A stretch of 64,000 bases of DNA from Hallerella sp964587155. Its GTDB lineage: Bacteria; Fibrobacterota; Fibrobacteria; Fibrobacterales; Fibrobacteraceae. The position numbers and the translations under genes were made by a program. Below, piece after piece: positions 53,343-62,100 of the stretch. The DNA lies in the NCBI GenBank assembly GCA_964587155.1, contig CAZPKF010000007.1, positions 1-64,000 of the forward strand, in the 5' to 3' direction. The notes beneath the pieces were generated by a model, which saw only the letters and a list, made by a program, of their open reading frames with translations, did not search any database and was not told where the DNA came from. The first letter of the stretch is position 1. Each line of letters opens with the position of its first letter.

Positions 53343-55865
53343 TTAGTGGAACGTTAGATTTTCCGTGGCGAGAAGTTTCCCTGTGGGAGAGGTTACCTTG
53401 GCGAAAAATTTTCCGGCAGGGGCGTGAGACAGGGAAATGTTCGAGCTTTCGTCAACGGTCTTTTGCAAATAAAGTTCTCCGTTGGATTTGAAAATTTGCA
53501 AAACGCTTTTTGGCGGGGCGAAAATCTTCAAATTCCGGGCTTCTTGTTGAATCATCGACCGAGCCAATTTGGATTGAATCACGGTGGGAACGGAAAGCCC
53601 GGTGCCTTTGGGTGCGCCGACGATGAGTCCGCGGCCAACGGTGCTCATGTAAACGACTCCAAAACGGTTCATGTCGCCCTGAACAAAGTTCCCATTGCCG
53701 GGACCTCCGTATTGATGGAAATCATCGTTTATCCTCTCGAATGTTTTGCACTTGTCCGTGCTGCGGTAAATGCCGATGGGATCGTCCGCGGCAGCTTTTC
53801 CCCAAATAAAGATGGTTTCGTAATCCGCAGAGGAATCCGCTTTTCCGATTCCGACGGCAATGGCTGATTTGACGTTTTCGCAGCGGGTCCAAGAATCGCC
53901 ACCGTTTTCCGTGTAAGCCAAGCCGTTTTCTGAATATCCTTTGGCAAGCCAGGATTGCGCTTGATCCAACGGAACCCAAAGGTGCCCTTCTTTCCCCGGT
54001 ACGGTGCGGATGAGGCCTCCGCCGTTGTAATATTCTCCGGCGGCATCGTTTTGAATGCGCACATCTCGTTTTTCAAAAGTCAATCCTTTGTCGAGAGAAC
54101 GGAGAACGTAACCTTGAGCATCAACTGCGTAAAAAACATTCTCATTTACGGGGTCGGCTACAATCCGCGATGAAGAGGCTTGCCCGGAGAGTCCCGAAAC
54201 GAGAGCCCATGTTTTTCCTGAATCTTCGGAACGGTAAACGTCTGACGCGTTTTCAGGCCGGTGCAAAATGACTTTTCCGTCGGCAGAAAGGACAACTAGT
54301 CCGTGAGCTCCTTTAAGAGTTATGGGGAGGGAATCCCATGTTTTGCCCAAATCGTCAGAACGATACATGACGCTGTATGTTTGGGAATCGTATTGCCCGT
54401 AAACGGTAATGGTTCCTGTCCGCAGCAGTTGGCCGGATTGAGGGGCGTAAGCAAGGCTTTGCGTGGTGCCGATGGGCGGGGTATGTCTGGGTGCGCTTTG
54501 GGTGATGTCGGAATAGATTGCCCCGTCGTAATCGCCGATGGCTGTAGCCAGGGGACCGCCGGGAATGCTCACAATATCTAAAGGTACAGTTTCTTCGATT
54601 CCCTTGGATTCAAATTTCCAAACGGGAACTTTTGCGGAAATATCATCGGTGTGGAACACTCCGTTCCCGCTGGTCACCCAGGCCTTTTGGGAATTGAATG
54701 GATCGAATTCGATGGAGCCTGCCCAATGGATGGCGTTTCCCGAAATCCATTGGTTGTCGCCGGCATCGGCGTTGACGCCGTCGTTGTATCCTTGACCGTG
54801 TTTCCACGAATTTCCACCGTCTGTCGTCACGTAAATTTTGTCGCCCCAACCATCTTTTTTGTCGGCGTATAGGTAGCGTCCGCCGTAATGGCAAATCGTT
54901 GTCACGGCGATGTGGTTTGCATTTTCCGGATCGACAGTCACTCCTCCGAATGGATAACTCACCCGTTTGGAATTGTCATCGTCAAAGGGAGTGATGTCTG
55001 TCCACGATTCCGTCGACGGCGAGTAACGGTATACGGCTCCGGAGTTTATGCTGTGCGGTCCGGGTCCATCGGCAAAAGTGATGATTAAATCTTTGCCGGC
55101 AAATTTGGCACGGTGCGGCATCAAGTTTGAAGGTCCGCCGGGAATCGCCGCCCAATTTTTTCCGCCGTCTGAACTGAATAGAAAATTGTCCGAAGTTTGG
55201 GAAATCCCCATGTAAATTTTTGCCGTACTTCCATCTGGAAGCGTGGACTTTTCGTCAAAAAGAACAAAGCTGATGCCGTTGACGTTGTTGATGGCGTTTC
55301 CTGTGGCGCTAGAAAGGGCGACTTGATAAAGGCTTTCCCACGTTTTGCCGTAATCTTCACTCTTGTAAAGGCCCTTGGTTCGACTGCCGCACAAGAGAAT
55401 GTTGGGGCTGTTGGGGTCTACCGCCAGTTTTTCTCCCGTTTGCCGTCCCATTCCGTTTCCGTGGGCGAGAAATTCCACGTAAGTCGTGTCGAATGTGTTC
55501 CCGTAGTCCGAGGAACGGAATATGGCCGTACGACCATCGCTGAAGTAGCCTGTTCCCGCTAAAATGTAGAGCTTGGCCGGGTCTTTGGGGTCAAGGGCAA
55601 AACTTTCCGTTCCATAAAGTCCCACATCGGACTGGTTGATGAAATCCATCAGCGGAATCCATTGCCCCAAGGATTTGTCGTAGCGGTAAACGCCGCCAAC
55701 GTCTGTCCGTGCGTAAACGAGGCCGTCGACAAGAGGGCTAGGCATGATGGCGCTGACGAATCCGCCGCCGTCAAAACGGACGTTTCCCCATTCGTAACTT
55801 TCAGAGGCTATGGCGTTTGCGCTCAAACAGAGCGCGAGCGAAATAAAAAACTTGGAGAAATGCAT
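53343..55865 (-). CDS. Glycoside hydrolase family 74 xyloglucanase-like protein, secreted
   Basis: An 840-residue exported enzyme. Signal peptide MHFSKFFISLALCLSANAIA, then YEWGNVRFDGGGFVSAIMPSP and ARTDVGGVYRYD (Asp55, a GH74 catalytic acid) in the first of two seven-bladed propellers, with many repeats of the type SSDYGNTF, SEDYGKTW and SLDKGLTF. The last 70 residues, LKIFAPPKSVLQIFKSNGELYLQ onward, look like a type IX secretion C-terminal domain. GH74 cuts the xyloglucan backbone. The gene heads the glycanase cluster. Confidence 0.94.
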   Translation of the reverse strand: MHFSKFFISLALCLSANAIASESYEWGNVRFDGGGFVSAIMPSPLVDGLVYARTDVGGVYRYDKSLGQWIPLMDFINQSDVGLYGTESFALDPKDPAKLYILAGTGYFSDGRTAIFRSSDYGNTFDTTYVEFLAHGNGMGRQTGEKLAVDPNSPNILLCGSRTKGLYKSEDYGKTWESLYQVALSSATGNAINNVNGISFVLFDEKSTLPDGSTAKIYMGISQTSDNFLFSSDGGKNWAAIPGGPSNLMPHRAKFAGKDLIITFADGPGPHSINSGAVYRYSPSTESWTDITPFDDDNSKRVSYPFGGVTVDPENANHIAVTTICHYGGRYLYADKKDGWGDKIYVTTDGGNSWKHGQGYNDGVNADAGDNQWISGNAIHWAGSIEFDPFNSQKAWVTSGNGVFHTDDISAKVPVWKFESKGIEETVPLDIVSIPGGPLATAIGDYDGAIYSDITQSAPRHTPPIGTTQSLAYAPQSGQLLRTGTITVYGQYDSQTYSVMYRSDDLGKTWDSLPITLKGAHGLVVLSADGKVILHRPENASDVYRSEDSGKTWALVSGLSGQASSSRIVADPVNENVFYAVDAQGYVLRSLDKGLTFEKRDVRIQNDAAGEYYNGGGLIRTVPGKEGHLWVPLDQAQSWLAKGYSENGLAYTENGGDSWTRCENVKSAIAVGIGKADSSADYETIFIWGKAAADDPIGIYRSTDKCKTFERINDDFHQYGGPGNGNFVQGDMNRFGVVYMSTVGRGLIVGAPKGTGLSVPTVIQSKLARSMIQQEARNLKIFAPPKSVLQIFKSNGELYLQKTVDESSNISLSHAPAGKFFAKVTSPTGKLLATENLTFH

Positions 55866-56131
55866 AACACGCCTTTCGTAGAAATAAAGTCCTTGTCTTT
55901 GAAATTAAGTTCTTGGCGTTTTGATTGAGCGTCTGTTCCTGAAAAAGTTTTGCAAAGCGAAATGCAAAAAGTGCGAGGGTTGCGTTTGATTTTTTGAAAG
56001 GAGGTTGCATTCAAGTTCTGCCATTGTCCCATTTTGGACTGCCGGTGAAGGTTCCCCTTGACAAACGCGGGGAATTTTTCTCTTTTTTAAAGAGCACAAA
56101 CTGAAGTTTCACCTTTTTTGGAGAAAAGCAC

Positions 56132-56227
56132 ATGCCTTGCGGAAAGAAAAGAAAGCGTAAGAAGATTGCGACCCACAAACGCAAAAAACGCCGTCGTCGC
56201 GATCGTCAGAAAAAGAAAATCCGTTAA
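56132..56227 (+). CDS. AURKAIP1/COX24-type 31-residue ribosomal microprotein
   Basis: A 31-codon gene giving MPCGKKRKRKKIATHKRKKR and eleven more basic residues. MPCGKKRKR and IATHKRKKR are nearly invariant in the short COX24/mS38-like proteins of Bacteroidota, Chlorobi and Fibrobacterota, which are thought to be small-subunit ribosomal proteins. GGAG lies nine bases before ATG 56132. A strong terminator follows at 56264, so it is a single-gene transcript. A TTGACA at 56058 may belong to its promoter but no good -10 box follows. Confidence 0.9.
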   Translation: MPCGKKRKRKKIATHKRKKRRRRDRQKKKIR

Positions 56228-56263
56228 TTATTGCGGTTTCTTTCCGGAGACATTCGGGCACCC

Positions 56264-56297
56264 AAGGAATGCAAAAGGCATTCCTTTTGTGTTTTAA
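56264..56297 (+). terminator. Intrinsic terminator of the COX24 microprotein gene
   Basis: AAGGAATGC pairs with GCATTCCTT across AAAAG, followed by TTTTGTGTTTT. Confidence 0.85.
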
Positions 56298-56440
56298 ACA
56301 GTGGGGAAAAGCTGAGAATTCAGCGGCAAAACGTGATCATAAGGAAAGAAACATTTGTGCAATTGAAATAATTATATGAATTGATATAACGAAAATGCTT
56401 GTGATTTAGGCAAAAATCGAGAAAATCGGAAAATTTTCCC

Positions 56441-56468
56441 TTGACGCTTCGGGATGGATTTCTACCTT
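56441..56468 (+). promoter_or_regulatory. Candidate promoter of rplM-rpsI
   Basis: TTGACG (56441-56446), a 16-base spacer and TACCTT (56463-56468). Transcription would begin near 56475, immediately before the leader hairpin. Confidence 0.45.
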
Positions 56469-56476
56469 TGCCATGA

Positions 56477-56505
56477 CCTGTGAACGCAATTTTCGCGATC
56501 GCAGG
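56477..56505 (+). promoter_or_regulatory. Leader hairpin before rplM, candidate ribosomal-protein autoregulatory element
   Basis: CCTGTGA (56477-56483) pairs with TCGCAGG (56499-56505) with one G-U, then A opposite A, then CGC pairs with GCG around a seven-base loop. It lies between the predicted transcription start and the AGAGGAAAG ribosome site of rplM. Autoregulatory leaders of L13 operons are known in other phyla; identity with any of them is not shown. Confidence 0.4.
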
Positions 56506-56522
56506 AATTTTAGAGGAAAGAC

Positions 56523-56957
56523 ATGAAAACCATTATGGTGAACCCCAAGACGGTCACTCGTCAGTGGAAGCTCATCGACGCCGAAGGCAAACCGCTCGGT
56601 CGCGTCGCCAGTGCCGCTGCCCGCCTTTTGATGGGCAAACACAAGGCTATCTATTCCCCGAACGTCGATACAGGCGATTTCGTGGTCATCATCAATGCGG
56701 AAAAGGTTCTTGTCACCGGCAAAAAAGCCGAACAAAAACAATATTTCCATCACACGGGTCACATCGGTGGCGAACGTTGGATTACTTATAAGGATTTGAT
56801 TGCGAAGCACCCGACAGAACCGCTCGCCGAAGCGATTTGGGGAATGCTCCCGCACAGCACGCTCGGCCGTAAGATGCTGAAGAAACTGAAAATTTACGCT
56901 GGTGCGGAACAGCCGCATGCAGCCCAACACCTCGAAACCGTAACTCTCGATTTCTAG
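56523..56957 (+). CDS. rplM: 50S ribosomal protein L13
   Basis: 144 residues. WKLIDAEGKPLGRVASAAARLLMGKHKAIY, GDFVVIINAEKVLVTGKK and the late GMLPHSTLGRKMLKKLKIY are family signatures. AGAGGAAAG lies three to six bases before ATG 56523. Followed 16 bases later by rpsI, the normal L13-S9 order. Confidence 0.98.
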   Translation: MKTIMVNPKTVTRQWKLIDAEGKPLGRVASAAARLLMGKHKAIYSPNVDTGDFVVIINAEKVLVTGKKAEQKQYFHHTGHIGGERWITYKDLIAKHPTEPLAEAIWGMLPHSTLGRKMLKKLKIYAGAEQPHAAQHLETVTLDF

Positions 56958-56973
56958 GACGGAGGATAACGCT

Positions 56974-57378
56974 ATTACTACCGCAAAATCCAAAAAGATT
57001 TACCGTGGCACCGGGCGTCGTAAAAACGCCATCGCTGCTGTTATCTTGAAGCCGGGTACCGGCAAGCGCACCATCAACGGTCGCGATTTCAAGGAATATT
57101 TCCATTCCGATGTTCAAAACATGATTGCCAACCTCCCGTTTGCCGTTCTCGAAAACGCAGACCAGTGGGATGTTGAAGTCAACGCTCACGGCGGTGGCAT
57201 TTCCGGTCAGATGGGTGCAGTCCGCTTGGGCATTGCCCGCGCTCTCGTGGCGAACAATCCGGAAGACAAGCCTGCGCTCAAGAAGCAAGGCCTGATGACT
57301 CGCGATTCCCGTGCTGTGGAACGTAAGAAGTTCGGTCGCAAGAAGGCGCGTAAGCACTTCCAGTTCAGCAAGCGCTAA
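56974..57378 (+). CDS. rpsI: 30S ribosomal protein S9, apparent ATT start codon
   Basis: About 134 residues. IYRGTGRRKNAIAAVIL is the universally conserved S9 N-terminal region and the chain ends QFSKR. In frame upstream of it there is no ATG, GTG or TTG; the codons run ATT ACT ACC GCA AAA TCC AAA AAG, and GGAGG lies eight bases before the ATT at 56974. Translation therefore most likely begins at ATT, giving (M)TTAKSKK, a normal S9 start. The first in-frame TTG lies beyond the conserved region, at about 57040, and would remove it. A strong terminator follows. Confidence 0.93.
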   Translation: MTTAKSKKIYRGTGRRKNAIAAVILKPGTGKRTINGRDFKEYFHSDVQNMIANLPFAVLENADQWDVEVNAHGGGISGQMGAVRLGIARALVANNPEDKPALKKQGLMTRDSRAVERKKFGRKKARKHFQFSKR

Positions 57379-57396
57379 TCGGCATTGTCGATTTTG

Positions 57397-57426
57397 GAAA
57401 AGCCTCGCCTTGGTGCGGGGCTTTTC
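57397..57426 (+). terminator. Intrinsic terminator of rplM-rpsI
   Basis: GAAAAGCCTCGC pairs with GCGGGGCTTTTC (one G-U) across CTTGGT, with the T run built into the right arm. Confidence 0.85.
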
Positions 57427-57497
57427 TGTTGGCGTGCAATGCAGTGTGCCTAAAAGTTCCTATTGCAGGGCTTTGATAAAAAGGTTATCTTTGCGCC

Positions 57498-58058
57498 ATG
57501 GATTTGAAAAAAATGGAAGACGGCTTTCGGATGATTCTCGAAGGCATGGGTGAAAACATTCATCGCGAAGGACTTCTGGAAACGCCTCGCCGCGTGGCTA
57601 AAATGTATGCCGAGCTGATGACCAGTTTGAATGCGGAAAGAAATCCGGCAGACATTCTCAAAACGCGGTTTCATGAAAAATACGATGAAATGATAGTCGT
57701 GCCAGACATTGAATTCACCAGCATGTGTGAACACCATTTTTTGCCGTTTTCGGGAAAGGCGCATGTCGCTTATATTCCGGGGGATTGTGTCGTTGGCCTT
57801 TCGAAAATTCCCCGAGTCGTGGAATATTATGCCCGGATGCCGCAAATTCAAGAACGGATGACACGTCAAATCGCCGAGCTTATTCAATCGGAACTGAATC
57901 CGCGGGGAGTCGCAGTGGTGCTAGAGTCTAGTCACATGTGCATGACCATGCGCGGGGTTAAAAAACCCGGGGCGACAATGGTGACAACTCAACTATTGGG
58001 ACGTTTCAAAACCGATGAAAAAACGCGCGCCGAATTTATGGCGTATTTGCATCGATGA
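57498..58058 (+). CDS. folE: GTP cyclohydrolase I
   Basis: First step of tetrahydrofolate synthesis, converting GTP to dihydroneopterin triphosphate. 186 residues. Zinc ligands are in SMCEHHFLPF and SSHMCMTMRG; GLSKIPRVVEYYARMPQIQERMT and VKKPGATMVTT are conserved. ATG 57498. The stop overlaps the next gene's start in ATGA (58055-58058). Confidence 0.97.
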   Translation: MDLKKMEDGFRMILEGMGENIHREGLLETPRRVAKMYAELMTSLNAERNPADILKTRFHEKYDEMIVVPDIEFTSMCEHHFLPFSGKAHVAYIPGDCVVGLSKIPRVVEYYARMPQIQERMTRQIAELIQSELNPRGVAVVLESSHMCMTMRGVKKPGATMVTTQLLGRFKTDEKTRAEFMAYLHR

Positions 58059-59026
58059 CGTTGAAAATTAAAATCCGTTTGGCTGCGGCGTTTCTTTCCC
58101 TTGCTTTTGCGGGAACGTTTGCAGCCGGCGAACCGGAAATTTCATATAAATTAAAAACGGATGGGGCCTACTATTTAAAGTCCGGGATTCGTACGGGAAA
58201 TTCTCATGTTTCCCCGGTCACAGGACCCTTTGACGGATTTGAATTGCGCTCGGCATTGGAAGTTTCGGCGTTGTTGCCGACTCCACTGGGAACGCATCCG
58301 CTTTTTTCCGGAGCCACAGTGGAATGTACCGGTGGAATTGAAATTTCTCCGGTGACGCTTCGCCCGTCGGTGCAATTTGAATTTTTGCCCGTGCCTTTTT
58401 TGATTTTGAACGCAGGCGCATCAATTGGGACTGGCTGGAACATTTTGGGCTTTGACGGCTTTGGCGTTTACAACACGTCTTTGACGGATTACGAAGATTT
58501 GAAACCGTTCCGCCATTATTTTTACGATGCTTGGATGGGGGGGACTTTACAATTTGACACGGGAATCCTGTGGCCTGGCGAATGGACTCATGTTGTTCTG
58601 CAAGTTGGATACGAAGTGAAACGGGAAGCGGTCACGGGTGTTGATGACGGTGAAATTTGGGTGTGGATGGAATCGGAAAATCATGCGAACGGATTTCTTT
58701 ACACGATGACGGCTTTTTTGGGCTATCAAATGCCTTGGCGCTTGAATTTGCTTGGAGTAATGTTCTTGGCGAAAGGGCATTTTGATGGCTCGGATTACGG
58801 CGATTACGATGCTACCTTTGACGGGAGTTTTCGAACTTACACCTTTAACATGTTGGCGAATTTGAAATTGAACGCGTCGAATTCCATTGCTTTTTTGGGC
58901 GTATTCAACAGTCGTCGCAGTTTTGATTCGCGGCATTCAAAAGAAACGGAAGAGCCGATACTTCGAAAAACGGGCAGGGAGTGGTTCGTGGACGGAATTT
59001 CGTTCCGTTGGGAACATCTTTTTTGA
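58055..59026 (+). CDS. Putative outer-membrane protein of unknown function
   Basis: A 323-residue exported protein starting in the folE stop codon. A signal peptide of about 23 residues (ending in GTFAAG) is followed by many amphipathic beta-strand-like stretches with aromatic residues, and the chain ends RWEHLF with a terminal Phe, as in barrel proteins. No family recognised. Coupling to folE is probably incidental. Confidence 0.75.
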   Translation: MTLKIKIRLAAAFLSLAFAGTFAAGEPEISYKLKTDGAYYLKSGIRTGNSHVSPVTGPFDGFELRSALEVSALLPTPLGTHPLFSGATVECTGGIEISPVTLRPSVQFEFLPVPFLILNAGASIGTGWNILGFDGFGVYNTSLTDYEDLKPFRHYFYDAWMGGTLQFDTGILWPGEWTHVVLQVGYEVKREAVTGVDDGEIWVWMESENHANGFLYTMTAFLGYQMPWRLNLLGVMFLAKGHFDGSDYGDYDATFDGSFRTYTFNMLANLKLNASNSIAFLGVFNSRRSFDSRHSKETEEPILRKTGREWFVDGISFRWEHLF

Positions 59027-59050
59027 ATAAAACACCGTTTTTACGATGTT

Positions 59051-59090
59051 ACAAAAATGTCGATTTGTATAGTTTGTGTGACATTTTTGT
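59051..59090 (+). promoter_or_regulatory. Long inverted repeat upstream of gltB, candidate operator
   Basis: ACAAAAATGTC (59051-59061) and GACATTTTTGT (59080-59090) are perfect 11-base arms separated by 18 bases that contain TATAGT, a -10-like box. The layout suits a dimeric regulator binding across a promoter. A smaller hairpin, AAAGCG/CGCTTT, sits near 59158-59173 just before the ribosome site. Confidence 0.5.
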
Positions 59091-59194
59091 CGTGCGAAAA
59101 TTTTGAAAACCCTTTACTGAATCGGTGGCGTCAAATAATTTTTCCTTGAAAATGCTGAAAGCGATAACGCTTTTGGTTGATGAAAGGAGAAACG

Positions 59195-62100
59195 ATGAAA
59201 GCTCAAGGCCTGTATGACCCACAAAATGAACACGATGCGTGTGGCGTGGGATTTGTTTTGAACAGAAATGGGGATAGAAACCATGGAATCGTTGAGAAAG
59301 GTGTTGAAGTCCTTTGCAAACTCCTTCACCGCGGCGCGACCGGTGCAGATGTCAACACGGGAGACGGTGCGGGACTGTTGGTGCAAATCCCGGATAAATT
59401 TTTTCGCAAAACGCTCCAGGTGAAATTGCCGCCTTTGGGACATTATGCTGTCGGAATGCTGTTTCTTCCGCAGAGTAGAGATTTACGGGAACGCTTGAAT
59501 GTGCTGTTGGAAAAACTGGCAGACGAAGAAAACTTTGAAATTTTAACGGTTCGAAATGTTCCCGTGAAACCGGATGCGATCGGCACTTCTGCCCAAAAAG
59601 AGATGCCTTTGATTTCTCAAGTTTTTCTCCGCAGCCGGGAATCTTTGACGGGAGACGATTTGGAACGGCGGCTTCTTGTTCTGCGGAAACGGGCTGAACA
59701 GGAATCCGGAATCGGAGCTTCTGGGGCAAACGGTTTTTATGTGGCCAGTCTTTCTGCCCGGACTATTGTTTACAAGGGAATGATGACTGGTCCCCAGGTT
59801 CCCGCATTTTATCCAGATTTGATCGATTCGGATTTTGAAAGTGCAGTGGCTGTTGTGCATCAGCGGTATTCCACGAACACCTTTCCGAGTTGGCCTCTTG
59901 CTCAACCGTTCCGTTATTTGGCGCATAATGGAGAAATCAATACTATCCGGGGAAATCGCAACTGGATGGCCGCCCGCGAAAAGAACTTGTCATCTCCGCT
60001 TTTTGGAGAAAATATTCGCAAATTAGAACCTGTTCTCGAAAAAGAATCCAGCGATTCGGGAAATTTGGACAATGTCTTGGAATTGTTGACGTTGGGCGGT
60101 CGGGAAATCGGGCATTCGATGATGATGCTCATGCCGCAGGCATGGGGAGAAAAGCACGCCATGGGACCGGATGTCCGCGGATTTTTTGAATTCCATGCGG
60201 GAATTATGGAACCGTGGGATGGCCCTGCCGCCGTGGCCTTTACCGATGGCAAATGGGTTGGCGCAACATTGGACAGAAACGGTCTCCGCCCTGCCCGTTA
60301 CACGCTTACGAAAGACGGATTCATGGTATTCGCCTCGGAAACGGGTGTCCTTGAAATTCCGCCGGAACAGGTGCAAGAAAAGGGTTCTTTGCGGCCAGGG
60401 CAAATGTTGCTTGTGAATTTGGAAACGGGGCGTTTTTATAAAGACAGGGAAATTAAAATTCGGTTTGCGCGGAAAGAGCCTTATCGCCGTTGGGTCAAAG
60501 AAAACCGCATCGATATTCATGGATTTTTCAACGCGGTCGGAGAAGTTCCCGTTGAAAGCGACACTTTGCTGAAACGGCAAATGCTGTTTGGGTATACGCA
60601 AGAGGATTTGAATATCATTCTGAACGCGATGGCTTCTAGTGGCGCAGAACCCATAGGATCAATGGGAGCGGATCAGCCGCTTGCCGTTTTTTCCGAAAAG
60701 CCGCAACTGCTGTATTGGTATTTCAAACAATTGTTCGCCCAGGTGACGAATCCGCCGATAGATCCGATTCGCGAAGAATTGGTGATGAGCCTAATGACGT
60801 TTTTGGGCATCCACGATAATTTTTTGGCGGAGGAACCTTCTCAAGCGCGGCTTGTCAAATTCCGGTATCCGGTGCTTTCGAACGAAGATTTGAGTCGTCT
60901 CCGGTCGTTGAACCGGGAAGATTTTCAATGCGTGACGCTTCCTATGGGATTTTCTGCCGTCTCCGATGGAATTTCTCCGGGGAAAATGTTGGAATCGGCG
61001 TTGTCTCACCTTTGCGAAAAAGTGGAAACGGAGGTTCTTTCTGGTCATAAAATCGTGATTTTGAGCGATCGGAATCTCCCGGAAGAAATGGCTCCGATTC
61101 CTGCGTTGTTGGCAGTTTCTGCGGTGAATCAGCACCTTTCCCAAAAGGGACTTCGCACTAGCTGCGGATTGATTCTAGAAACGGGAGAAGCTCGAGAGGT
61201 TATGCATTTGGCGTGTCTTTTGGGATTTGGAGCAACGGCGGTTAATCCGTATCTGGCGTTTGAATCCATTGCTGAAATGAGCCGTTCAAATCGTTTAGAC
61301 AAAAAAATCGGGGTGACGGAAGCGATAGAACATTATATCGATGCGATGAATAAAGGCTTGAAAAAAATCATGAGCCGGATGGGAATTTCGACACTCCGCA
61401 GTTATCGAAATGCCCAAGTTTTTGAAATCGTCGGCATTTCTAAAAAAGTTGTCGATAAATATTTTACGGGAACAGCTAGCCGCGTTGGCGGAATCGGTCT
61501 TGAGGAAATTGCCGAAGAAACGTTGATGCGGTGGAAATTGACTATAGAAAGTTTGCCTTCGGCACTGCCGTCGGGTGGAGAATACAGGTATCGGAAAGAT
61601 GGTGAACGCCATCTGTGGACTCCGGCGGCGATTTCGGATTTGCAGGCTTCTGTGCGGACGGGAAATCAGGAACGTTACGATTCATTTGCAAGGCGTATCA
61701 ATGATCAGCGCGAACATCAAAGTACGTTGCGAGGACTTTTCTCATTCAAGAAAACACAGTCAGTTCCGTTGAATGAAGTGGAGCCGGCATCACAAATCAT
61801 GAAACGGTTTGTGACAGGTGCGATGAGTTATGGTGCACTTTCAAACGAAGCACACGAAGCAATCGCCATCGCCATGAACCGAATCGGTGCAAAGAGCAAT
61901 TGTGGCGAGGGCGGCGAAGATCCGGCGCGTTATGTTCCGCTGCCTAGTGGAGATTCTCTGTCGTCTGCAGTAAAGCAAGTGGCCAGTGGCCGATTTGGCG
62001 TCACCGATGAATATTTGATTCATGCGGAAGAAATTCAAATCAAAATGGCTCAGGGAGCGAAACCGGGCGAAGGCGGTCAGTTGCCCGGCTACAAAGTCAG

